A stretch of 64,000 nt of DNA from JAUIJL01 sp965366625 (GTDB lineage: Bacteria; Acidobacteriota; Thermoanaerobaculia; Multivoradales; J023): contig CBDUGP010000034.1 of assembly GCA_965366625.1 (NCBI GenBank), positions 1 to 64,000 of the forward strand, read 5' to 3'. Each line of letters begins with the position of its first letter. Positions within the stretch are counted from its first letter, which is position 1. The notes beneath the pieces were generated by a model. It was not told the origin of the DNA. It saw nothing but the letters and a program-made list of their open reading frames with translations, and did not search any database. The translations under genes and the position numbers were made by a program. Positions 1-7,715 of the stretch are shown in pieces.

Positions 1-156
1 TCCTCGGTCCATCCGGCCTTGGTTCATCGGAAAATCCCATTTCTGGATAGGCTCTTAGCTAGGCTCGGCGGGTGCTGATACCATGCGCCGTCGTCCGTCG
101 AAATCTAGGGCCGGCTCAGGAGCGCCCAGCAGCGCGCCCGAGGAAGGAGCATCTCA
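1..156. other. Window-edge flank before the first gene
   Basis: No gene can be supported here. It may hold the tail of an upstream gene, but the window cuts off too early to fix a frame. The only clear signal is the Shine-Dalgarno sequence AAGGAG at 144-149, placed correctly for the GTG start at 157. Confidence 0.5.
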
Positions 157-1014
157 GTGAAAATAGAACGCGTCGGAGTCTTAGGGTGTGGTTTGATGGG
201 CGCAGGCATTGCCGAAGTCTGTGCTGCAGCGGGTTTTCAGGTGTTGGTGCGCGAGGTCAGCGACGAACTGTGGGAACGCGGCCGATCTCGGATTGAGGGA
301 TCCCTCACCAAGCAAGTCGGCAAAGGACGGATGAGCCCCGAGGACATGGCGTCGGTGCTCGATCGAATCGAAGGGGTGTTGGAACTTACCAAGCTGGCAG
401 ATTGCGATTTGGTCATTGAAGCGATCGTCGAAAATATCGACGACAAACGTCAGGTGTTCAGCGCCCTCAACGAGCATCTCAAGGGCTCGGCGATCATCGC
501 CAGCAACACCTCGTCTCTGACCATCACCCAATTGGCGATGACCAGCGGACGTCCCGATCGCTTTATTGGTTTGCATTTCTTCAATCCAGTGCCGAGAATG
601 CAATTGGTGGAAGTGGTCAAGACGTTGGTCTCGGACTCCGAAGTGGTGGCCCAAGGGATGGAATTCGTTCGATCCCTGGGCAAAGAACCGGTGGAGTGCC
701 GCGACAACTCCGGCTTTATCGTCAACCGCTTGTTGGTGCCCTACATGCTGGACGCCATTCGAGCCCACGAGGAGGGTGTGGGTTCGATCGAAGACATCGA
801 CAAGGCCATGCAGCTCGGTTGTGGTTATCCCATGGGGCCCTTCACCCTTTTGGATTTCGTCGGCTTGGACACGACCCTCTATATTGCCGACATCATGTTC
901 GATGAATATCGCGAAAAACGCTTTGCTCCGCCACCCCTGCTCAAGCAGATGGTCCAGGCGGGACGGTACGGCCGAAAGAGCGGCCGGGGTTTTTACGCAT
1001 ACGACAAAAAGTAG
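157..1014 (+). CDS. 3-hydroxybutyryl-CoA dehydrogenase family protein
   Basis: Cytosolic NAD(P)-dependent oxidoreductase interconverting (S)-3-hydroxyacyl-CoA and 3-oxoacyl-CoA, as in fatty-acid oxidation or butyryl-CoA formation. The 285-residue length is typical of the single-function Hbd/PaaH type. The N-terminal Rossmann fold shows G10-C-G12-LM-G15. The catalytic set is spaced as in the family: Ser119, His140, Glu152 and Asn190. The C-terminal domain carries GYPMGPFTLLD and ends with the usual GRKSGRGFY motif. The GTG start at 157 is chosen because AAGGAG lies 7 nt upstream. The next gene begins 40 nt later on the same strand, but that neighbour is unrelated in function. Whether it acts in degradation or synthesis cannot be told, since no other beta-oxidation gene is adjacent. 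Confidence 0.93.
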   Translation: MKIERVGVLGCGLMGAGIAEVCAAAGFQVLVREVSDELWERGRSRIEGSLTKQVGKGRMSPEDMASVLDRIEGVLELTKLADCDLVIEAIVENIDDKRQVFSALNEHLKGSAIIASNTSSLTITQLAMTSGRPDRFIGLHFFNPVPRMQLVEVVKTLVSDSEVVAQGMEFVRSLGKEPVECRDNSGFIVNRLLVPYMLDAIRAHEEGVGSIEDIDKAMQLGCGYPMGPFTLLDFVGLDTTLYIADIMFDEYREKRFAPPPLLKQMVQAGRYGRKSGRGFYAYDKK

Positions 1015-1053
1015 CTTGTCCTCAGTAGGGGCGGCGAGGCTTCAAGAAATCTC

Positions 1054-2034
1054 ATGAATCAGCTGACTTTGCCTTCGGAGGGATTGGAATCCCTCTTTGG
1101 TATTCACGACCAAAACTTAAAACAGTTGGAAAAGGCGTTCGGCGTCCGACTCGCGGCGCGCGGCAATGTGCTGAACATTGAAGGGCCGGCGGAACAAACC
1201 GCGGTCGTCGAGCGGATGATCGGCGAGCTGGCTAGCTTAGCCTCGTCGGGTCATCGATTCCGCCAAGAAGAGATCCGCACCGCGATTCGGGTCGTCCAAC
1301 AGGCACCCCAGGTCTCATTGGTGGAATTTTTCCGTCCTTCAGATCCCACTTTGATGGCTTTGAGGAAGCTGATCGCGCCCCGAAGCTTCAACCAGCATCG
1401 GTACCTCCAAGCCATGCTCGACCATGACATCGTGATTTCCACGGGTCCTGCGGGTACCGGCAAGACCTTCATGGCGGTTGCCATGGCGGCGTCGGCGTTG
1501 CAAGAAAAACAGGTCCGCCGGATCGTGCTCGCGAGACCGGCGGTGGAGGCCGGGGAGAAGCTGGGTTTCCTACCCGGAGACCTGGCAGAGAAGGTAAATC
1601 CATATCTCAGGCCGCTTTACGATTCTCTGTACGATTTGATCGGTTACGACAAGGTCGGCCGATTGTTGGAACGGGGGGTGATCGAAGTGGCCCCGATCGC
1701 GTTCATGCGCGGGCGGACCCTCAATGAGAGCTTCATCATTCTCGACGAAGCCCAGAACACCACCCCCGAGCAGATGAAGATGTTTTTGACCCGGATTGGT
1801 TTCGGCTCAAAAGCGGTCATCAATGGCGACGTGACCCAAATCGATTTGCCGACCAAGCAAAGCTCGGGTCTGACGGCTACCCTCGACATCCTGCGCAACG
1901 TCAAAGGCATTGGATTCATCCACTTTGAAAAAAGCGATGTGGTTCGACACCCCCTAGTGCAGCGAATTGTCGCTGCCTATGAGGCCCACGACGCCGGGAT
2001 TGAGGAATCGGAAGCCGGCGTCGGCGATCCATGA
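1054..2034 (+). CDS. PhoH-like ATPase
   Basis: PhoH-family P-loop ATPase, a cytosolic protein associated in the literature with RNA metabolism and commonly encoded beside ybeY. The N-terminal ~70 residues resemble a small KH-like RNA-binding region. The Walker A motif GPAGTGKT lies at residues 131-138 and the Walker B DEAQ at 231-234, followed by GDVTQIDLP, the family sensor region. The length of 326 is normal. It opens the block phoH, 7TMR-HD, ybeY, CorC, era, all on this strand, so co-expression is likely. The ATG at 1054 has only a weak ribosome-binding site. The exact molecular role of PhoH proteins remains unsettled. Confidence 0.93.
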   Translation: MNQLTLPSEGLESLFGIHDQNLKQLEKAFGVRLAARGNVLNIEGPAEQTAVVERMIGELASLASSGHRFRQEEIRTAIRVVQQAPQVSLVEFFRPSDPTLMALRKLIAPRSFNQHRYLQAMLDHDIVISTGPAGTGKTFMAVAMAASALQEKQVRRIVLARPAVEAGEKLGFLPGDLAEKVNPYLRPLYDSLYDLIGYDKVGRLLERGVIEVAPIAFMRGRTLNESFIILDEAQNTTPEQMKMFLTRIGFGSKAVINGDVTQIDLPTKQSSGLTATLDILRNVKGIGFIHFEKSDVVRHPLVQRIVAAYEAHDAGIEESEAGVGDP

Positions 2035-2115
2035 AGCATGGGTAGCCAGTGTGCCGGCGGAGGAGTGCTACGGACCAGGCATGGTGTAGAATGGCGCTCT
2101 TCCCGGCACTGAATC

Positions 2116-4704
2116 ATGGGCACAACAAAAAATAACGGCAAGAACGCCGGAACGAAGAGTTCCCGTCGAGGCTCTAGGGGTACATCCATGCGGCGGCCCC
2201 CGGACAAAGGCCTTGCTCTGTTGCTCCATAAGGTGCGGCGGGCTTGGTTCGGCTTGCTCGAAGCCCGGGGTTTTTGGGTCAGCCTCTTTATCGTTGTCGG
2301 CACCTGGATTCTGCTGCCCCAGGGGCTGATCTTCGAGCCCAGAATCGATCCCGGGACTATCGCTCCAAGAACTTGGATCGCCGACCGGAACCTCCAAGTC
2401 ACCGACGAAGCGGCGACCAAATCTTTGCAAGCGCGTGCGTCCCAAGAGGTCTTGCCGGTTTATGACAACGATCGCAGCTTGCAAGCCGATCGTCGGCGCC
2501 AATTGACGGCATTCTTTGCCCGTGGGCGAGAGCTGGCTCAGGCTGATGTGGCGAACGATAACGGCAAGCCGCGGCGGGGCGAAGCGAGGGCAGCAGATAG
2601 CCAAAACCGAAGCCTGCAGCAACGGTTGGCAGAATCCACCTCGCTCAAATTTAATGAGGATCAGCTACAGCTGATCGTCAAAAACGGATTTTCCAGTGAG
2701 CTGGAAGATCGCCTGGGCAGCCTATTGACGCGTATCCTGCGTCAAGGGGTGGTGGCCGATAAAGAGTTGTTGCTCGAGCATCGAGTGCGGGGCATTACGG
2801 TTCGTGAGCTGCCGTCGGGGCGGGAGTCTAAGGAGCTGGACCTATTCCGTTTCTTGGACTACCCGGATCAGGTCCGTGAGGCTATCGACGATGACTTCCG
2901 GTCTTGGGTTGGGTCTAGCGCGCAACAGCGCCAGGTTATGGCCGAGCTGATTCTGGCCAATGTCTCGCCCAATTTGAACTTCAACAACAGCGAAACCTTA
3001 GATCGAAGGCGCCAAGCTGCAGATTCGGTAGGTTCCGTCACCCACACCTTTGGCAAGGGTGAGGTGATCGTCCGCCGGGGTGGCCGAATCGACGCTTTGC
3101 AGGCCCGGGCCTTGCGCCTCCAGGCCGGCGATCAGGACGTGGCGGCCCTGCTGCTGACGATCATCGGTACTTTGTTGCTCTTGGGGGCGGTTGCCTTTTT
3201 GATCTGGTTGGCCTTGGGCGGAGATCGACCGACCGACCGAAGCAGGGGACGAATGCTGGGGGAATGCCTGCTTCTGTTGACCGTGGCCCTCACCGGCGCC
3301 CAATTCGGGAATTTTGTCGCCGAGGCCCTGGCAGGTGCGATCGAGAGAGAGCCTTTCAACGTGGCAGCGGGTTATGCCTTGGCCTTGCCCTACGCAGCTC
3401 CCGCTTTGATTGCGGTATTGCTGTACGGTCGCAACATTGCTCTTGTGATCTCTCTCTGTTTTTCGATCGTGGTTGGCCACATGGTGGCGGCAGACGCCCA
3501 ATGGAATACGGTCGTTTACGGATTGTCCAGCTCGTTCGCAGCTATTTTTGCCCTCGGCAACGCCCAATTCGGCCAACGCAGCATGATGACTCGCGCGGCC
3601 TGGGTGGTTGGTTTGGTCAATGTGATCAGCGCCCTGGCATTGGTGGCCATGCAAGGCGGTGTTGACGGTGGCGCGGCGGCCCTGGGTTTCCAATTGCTAT
3701 GTGGGCTGGCGGGTGGTTTTCTGTCGGCGGCAGTGACCAGCTTCTTAGTTCCAGTGTTCGAATCATTGCTCCGGGTGACCACATCGATCAAGCTGATCGA
3801 ACTCGCCAATCCGAATCTTCCTCTGCTCCGACGATTGGCGTTTGAGGCGCCTGGGACGTTTCAACACTCCCTGGCCGTGGCCAATCTTTCGAAGGCTGGG
3901 GTCGAAGCCGTCGACGGAGACTCGGTGCTCATCCACACGGCGGCTCTCTACCACGACATCGGCAAGATCGTGCGGCCGCAATACTTCATCGAAAACCAAC
4001 AGGGGGGTGGCAATCCCCACGACAAAATTCAACCTTCGATGTCGGCTTTGATCTTGATCAACCACGTCAAAGAAGGGCTGGAGCTGGGCGAGAAGTACGC
4101 GTTGCCTACCCCGATTCTCGACTCCATTGAGCAGCACCATGGAACTCGGCTGATCAAGTACTTCTACAGCCGAGCCAAAGAACGCTGCGATCCGGACACT
4201 GATGAGATCCGCGAGGACGAGTTCCGCTATCCGGGTCCAAAGCCCCAAAGCAAGGAAATGGGAGTCCTGATGCTGGCAGATGCGGTGGAAGCCGCAAGCC
4301 GAACCCTAATCGAGCCCAGCACCCAAAAGATCCGCGCAGTGCTGAGGGCTGTTTTTGACGATTGCTTGAACGACGGCCAGCTCGATCAAACCGATTTGAC
4401 CCTCGGTGATCTCAAGAGGGTGGAAGAGGCTTTTCATCGAATCCTGACCAATATCTATCATCGGCGGATTGAATATCCGGGCTTTCAATTCAACCGAAAG
4501 ACGAAGGGCGATGAATCGAGGACCTCGATTACGAGGCCCCAGATCCCGAGCAAAACTGACGATTCGAACCCCGAGAAGTCGGAGCCGGAAGCGAAGAAAA
4601 CCGGCTCTCAGAGCGGTAGAGGGGGCGCTGGAGGCGGCAAGGACCGTTCAGCGAAAAAAGACCCCGAGCCGGCAGAGTCGATTTCCGCTAAGATAGACCG
4701 ATAA
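2116..4704 (+). CDS. 7TMR-HD family c-di-AMP phosphodiesterase-like protein (PgpH/YqfF type)
   Basis: Integral membrane HD-domain hydrolase. Characterised relatives such as Listeria PgpH degrade c-di-AMP. Order: cytoplasmic basic N-terminus; one membrane segment near residues 50-65; a large extracytoplasmic 7TMR-HDED region (about 70-330); a multi-span 7TMR region (about 340-550); then a cytoplasmic HD domain from about 560 with metal residues H613-D614 in HDIGK, an upstream FQHS and a downstream HHGT motif. The last ~65 residues are a hydrophilic Lys/Glu/Gly-rich tail of low complexity. The position between phoH and ybeY is the classic one for this family. No diadenylate cyclase is seen in the window, so the c-di-AMP assignment rests on family knowledge. 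Confidence 0.9.
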   Translation: MGTTKNNGKNAGTKSSRRGSRGTSMRRPPDKGLALLLHKVRRAWFGLLEARGFWVSLFIVVGTWILLPQGLIFEPRIDPGTIAPRTWIADRNLQVTDEAATKSLQARASQEVLPVYDNDRSLQADRRRQLTAFFARGRELAQADVANDNGKPRRGEARAADSQNRSLQQRLAESTSLKFNEDQLQLIVKNGFSSELEDRLGSLLTRILRQGVVADKELLLEHRVRGITVRELPSGRESKELDLFRFLDYPDQVREAIDDDFRSWVGSSAQQRQVMAELILANVSPNLNFNNSETLDRRRQAADSVGSVTHTFGKGEVIVRRGGRIDALQARALRLQAGDQDVAALLLTIIGTLLLLGAVAFLIWLALGGDRPTDRSRGRMLGECLLLLTVALTGAQFGNFVAEALAGAIEREPFNVAAGYALALPYAAPALIAVLLYGRNIALVISLCFSIVVGHMVAADAQWNTVVYGLSSSFAAIFALGNAQFGQRSMMTRAAWVVGLVNVISALALVAMQGGVDGGAAALGFQLLCGLAGGFLSAAVTSFLVPVFESLLRVTTSIKLIELANPNLPLLRRLAFEAPGTFQHSLAVANLSKAGVEAVDGDSVLIHTAALYHDIGKIVRPQYFIENQQGGGNPHDKIQPSMSALILINHVKEGLELGEKYALPTPILDSIEQHHGTRLIKYFYSRAKERCDPDTDEIREDEFRYPGPKPQSKEMGVLMLADAVEAASRTLIEPSTQKIRAVLRAVFDDCLNDGQLDQTDLTLGDLKRVEEAFHRILTNIYHRRIEYPGFQFNRKTKGDESRTSITRPQIPSKTDDSNPEKSEPEAKKTGSQSGRGGAGGGKDRSAKKDPEPAESISAKIDR

Positions 4705-4737
4705 TATTCCTCTGCACACCAACGCCTGAATGCTTGT

Positions 4738-5409
4738 GTGCTCCTATCCGCCAACCCACCACCCACCTTGAACGAATCTGACCCTGCCCCTAGATTGAGC
4801 ACCGCGCGGCCTAGAGCCCTCCGGTGTGAAATTCACCTGCAAAATCCGTGCAGATACCGAGAAGCGTCTGCCCGACGAATCAGGCCCTGGCTTACCCCTA
4901 TAGTCGAGGATCTGGCTCCGCGTGCGGCCGGCTTGGGCATTCGATTCGTCAGTGATCGAGAAATGCGACGCATCAGCCGAGACTTTCGCGACAAGGATGC
5001 CACCACAGATGTCCTATCTTTTGTCGGCGATTTGGCGACGGCTGAGGGTGGGGATGAGCATTCCTCGGCTGAGGAGCCGATGGCCGAGCCGTCGTTCGGT
5101 GGTTTCGAGCCGGAGGGTGGGCCCTACCTCGGCGACATCGTTATTTCCGTGCCGACGGCTAGGCGCCAAGCAGAGATTCGAGGGCATTCCGTCGAGCGTG
5201 AGCTGCGCACTCTGCTGCTGCACGGCTTATTGCACTGCCTTGGATACGACCACGAGACTGACGACGGCACCATGGAGCGATTCGAAGACCAGCTTCGGAC
5301 CCACTATGGTATTCAGACCGAGGGTATTCAGACCGAGGGTATCGATACCGAGGGTATCGATACCGACCGCATTGACACTGAGGGTATTGAGACCGAGGTT
5401 GTGCACTGA
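4738..5409 (+). CDS. ybeY: Endoribonuclease YbeY (rRNA maturation factor) with repeat tail
   Basis: Zinc-dependent endoribonuclease needed for 16S rRNA 3-prime maturation and ribosome quality control. The signature H-x3-H-x5-H is intact: H162, H166 and H172 in HGLLHCLGYDH. The core (about residues 30-190) contains the usual RxISRDFRDKDxxTDVLSF region. An acidic/Ser insertion follows that region. Unlike ordinary YbeY (about 150-165 residues) this protein is 223 long, with an odd C-terminus of six pentapeptides (GIQTE, GIQTE, GIDTE, GIDTD, RIDTE, GIETE; residues 191-220). The start used is GTG at 4738; a shorter start is possible because the first ~25 residues look unconserved. Its TGA overlaps the next ATG by one base. 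Confidence 0.92.
   Translation: MLLSANPPPTLNESDPAPRLSTARPRALRCEIHLQNPCRYREASARRIRPWLTPIVEDLAPRAAGLGIRFVSDREMRRISRDFRDKDATTDVLSFVGDLATAEGGDEHSSAEEPMAEPSFGGFEPEGGPYLGDIVISVPTARRQAEIRGHSVERELRTLLLHGLLHCLGYDHETDDGTMERFEDQLRTHYGIQTEGIQTEGIDTEGIDTDRIDTEGIETEVVH
5308..5397 (+). repeat. 15-bp tandem repeat x6 in the 3-prime end of ybeY
   Basis: Six in-frame 15-bp units, each starting near GGTATT and ending ACCGAG or a close variant, encode G-I-(Q/D/E)-T-(E/D) pentapeptides. The first two units are identical and later ones diverge, a pattern expected from replication slippage followed by drift. Confidence 0.9.
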
Positions 5410-6698
5410 TGGCTCCGCTCCAAACAGGATGGCTAGCTCTGATGGTCGTCGCCACTCCAATTTCGGTCTTGGCGGCCGTGATTTCGGCGCTCTTCGAACG
5501 CGGCGGTCACATTCGAATACGCCACTGGGCCAAGCAGGCGGGCGGGTCGATCGGCGACTTGTACGCGTCGCGGACCCATTTCGAAGCCTTCCGCTACGTC
5601 TTGACGCTTCTTTCACGATTTTTGTTGCTGGTGGTTTTAATTCTACTCTGGGCGGTGGATTCGGGCTCCCTGGAGCTGCTGATAGGCAGCTCTCTACCGC
5701 TCGCCGCGGTGCTCGCCATGACCACCTATTTGTTTGCCACGGAGTGGTTGACCCGCTACCTTTCGCGGCGTCATGCAGAACGTTCCCTAGCGCTTCTGAC
5801 ACCGGTTTATAAGAGCCTCTATTTCATTTTGCGGCCCTTGATTTGGGCTCTCGCACCGGTGGTTAGGTTTGCGGAGAAAGCCCAATACGAAGAAGACGAG
5901 GACGACGCCTCCGAGGATGAGATCGATGCCTACATCGACGTCGGCCGGCGCGAGGGCATTCTGGAGCCCAAAGAGGGTGAGATGGTGCGCTCGGTGGTGG
6001 ACTTCGGCGATACCCAGGTCCGCAGCGTGATGACACCCAGGGTTGAGATCAACAGCGCTTCGGCCGACGCGAGCCTAGAAGAGCTGGCAGCGAGGTTCTT
6101 TGAAACCAAGAATTCTCGCCTGCCCCTCTTCAGAGGCTCGATCGACGATATTGTCGGCATTCTGCATATTCGCGACCTCTTTGAGGCCATGCATTCGGGC
6201 AAGAGCGATTTATTGGTCGACGAGCTTTGCCAACAGCCGTTTTATGTCCCCGAGAGCAAACCTCTGCACGCCTCTCTTGAAGAGCTTCAGGCCCGACGCC
6301 AGCAGATGGCCATTGTGGTCGACGAATACGGCGGAGTGGCAGGATTGGTGACGATTGAGGACCTGGTGGAAGAAATTGTCGGTGATATTCGTGACGAGCA
6401 CGAAGATCATGAAGGCCACGAAACCCTGGACGACGGCCGATGGCGGCTCAGTGGCCGGGCCTATCTGGAAGACTTCAAAGAAATCGTCGGCTTGGAGTTC
6501 GATGTTTACGACTTACCCTATGAAACCCTCTCGGGCTTGATCTGCGGTCAGCTCGGATACGTACCCAAGGTGGGCGAGCGGCTGAGCTACTTAGGATTGG
6601 AATTTTTGGTGGAAGAGGCCGACGATCGGCGGGTGACTCAAATCGCCGTTTCTCGAGGCCCGATCACGAAGTCCGTAGCACCTGTCGTAGACTCTTGA
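5409..6698 (+). CDS. CBS/CorC-HlyC domain membrane protein (TlyC/CNNM-like)
   Basis: Membrane protein of the hemolysin/CorC family; relatives are linked to magnesium or cobalt efflux. Residues 1-155 hold hydrophobic segments (about 10-25, 70-90, 95-115 and 140-155) in place of a canonical CNNM domain. A charged linker EEDEDDASEDEIDAYI follows, then a CBS pair (about 200-325, with VMTPR and a VVDEYGGVAGLVTIEDLVEEIVGDI motif) and a C-terminal CorC_HlyC domain (about 340-420). The length of 429 is normal. ATG 5409 overlaps the ybeY stop as TGATG, which implies translational coupling. The position between ybeY and era is conserved in many bacteria. Ion specificity cannot be read from sequence. 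Confidence 0.9.
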   Translation: MAPLQTGWLALMVVATPISVLAAVISALFERGGHIRIRHWAKQAGGSIGDLYASRTHFEAFRYVLTLLSRFLLLVVLILLWAVDSGSLELLIGSSLPLAAVLAMTTYLFATEWLTRYLSRRHAERSLALLTPVYKSLYFILRPLIWALAPVVRFAEKAQYEEDEDDASEDEIDAYIDVGRREGILEPKEGEMVRSVVDFGDTQVRSVMTPRVEINSASADASLEELAARFFETKNSRLPLFRGSIDDIVGILHIRDLFEAMHSGKSDLLVDELCQQPFYVPESKPLHASLEELQARRQQMAIVVDEYGGVAGLVTIEDLVEEIVGDIRDEHEDHEGHETLDDGRWRLSGRAYLEDFKEIVGLEFDVYDLPYETLSGLICGQLGYVPKVGERLSYLGLEFLVEEADDRRVTQIAVSRGPITKSVAPVVDS

Positions 6699-6710
6699 GC
6701 TAGGAACCCT

Positions 6711-7658
6711 ATGAAAGAATCGATTGAAAATTCCGGTCCGGATTCGACCGAGCCAAACCCTCTGCGAGCGGGCACGGTGGCCTTGGTGGGCCGCCCCAAC
6801 GCCGGAAAATCCACCCTGATGAATCGCTTTCTGCCCGAGAAGCTGGCTATTGTCTCGGCAAAACCGCAGACCACTAGAAATCGCTTGGTGGGGATTCTCT
6901 CGGAACCCCGAGGGCAGATGGTTTTTTACGATACGCCGGGGGTCCACAAACCCCAGCATCAAATGAATCGGGCGATGATCAAAGCTGCCCAAGAAGCCCT
7001 CAACGAAGCCGACGTCATCTGCTTGTTGGTGGACGCGAGCCAGGCATTCGGCGGCGGCGACGAATTCATGTTGTCTTGGATCGGCGATACAAAAACGCCG
7101 AAGATCTTGTTGCTCAATAAGATTGACCGGATCGACAAGGCGAAGCTCTTGCCGCGTATGGCCCGCTATGCGGAGACCGGCCTTTTCCAAGAGATGATCC
7201 CCATCTCGGCCCTTAAGGCGGACGGCACGGACATTGTTTTGGACACCTTGTGGCGATACCTTCCCGAAGGCGAAGCGGCCTACGATTCGGAGCTGCTCAC
7301 CGTGCATCCCGAACGGTTCCTAGTTTCCGAAAGAATTCGCGAAAAAGTGCTCGCCCAAACCGGTGACGAGCTACCGTTTGCCACGGCGGTGGTGATCGAA
7401 GGCTGGGAAGAGAAGGGTGAGCTGGTGGTCATCCACGCGTCCATTCTCGCGGAGCGGGAAGGGCAGAAGAAGATCTTGGTCGGAACGGGCGGCCAGCGAA
7501 TCAAAGCGATCGGCGCCGCGGCCCGCAGCGATTTAGAAGACTACTTGGATTGTCGAGTCTATTTGGATTTGAGGGTCAAGGTGGAACGTAACTGGCGCGA
7601 AAACCGGCGAATTCTCACCGAACTCGAGCGGGATATCTATTCCGCCGGATTGAGCTGA
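6711..7658 (+). CDS. era: GTPase Era
   Basis: Ribosome-assembly GTPase that binds the 3-prime end of 16S rRNA. G-motifs are complete: G1 GRPNAGKS (27-34), G3 DTPG (74-77), G4 NKID (136-139) and G5 SALK (about 164). The C-terminal KH domain (about 210-305) contains the GxxG loop within the GTGGQRIKAIG segment. At 315 residues it has the usual length with a short extra N-terminus. The ATG is 12 nt after the CorC stop, so it is probably the last gene of the phoH-to-era operon. The next gene is convergent. Confidence 0.96.
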   Translation: MKESIENSGPDSTEPNPLRAGTVALVGRPNAGKSTLMNRFLPEKLAIVSAKPQTTRNRLVGILSEPRGQMVFYDTPGVHKPQHQMNRAMIKAAQEALNEADVICLLVDASQAFGGGDEFMLSWIGDTKTPKILLLNKIDRIDKAKLLPRMARYAETGLFQEMIPISALKADGTDIVLDTLWRYLPEGEAAYDSELLTVHPERFLVSERIREKVLAQTGDELPFATAVVIEGWEEKGELVVIHASILAEREGQKKILVGTGGQRIKAIGAAARSDLEDYLDCRVYLDLRVKVERNWRENRRILTELERDIYSAGLS

Positions 7659-7715
7659 GCCCGTACCGATCCGGCCTAACCCGCGGGGCGTCAGGCTATC
7701 CACAAGCGCCGGGCC

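Noticed and set aside
72..296. Short Arg-rich frame at the window start
   Set aside because: Lies mostly inside the well-supported dehydrogenase gene in another frame, with low-complexity content.
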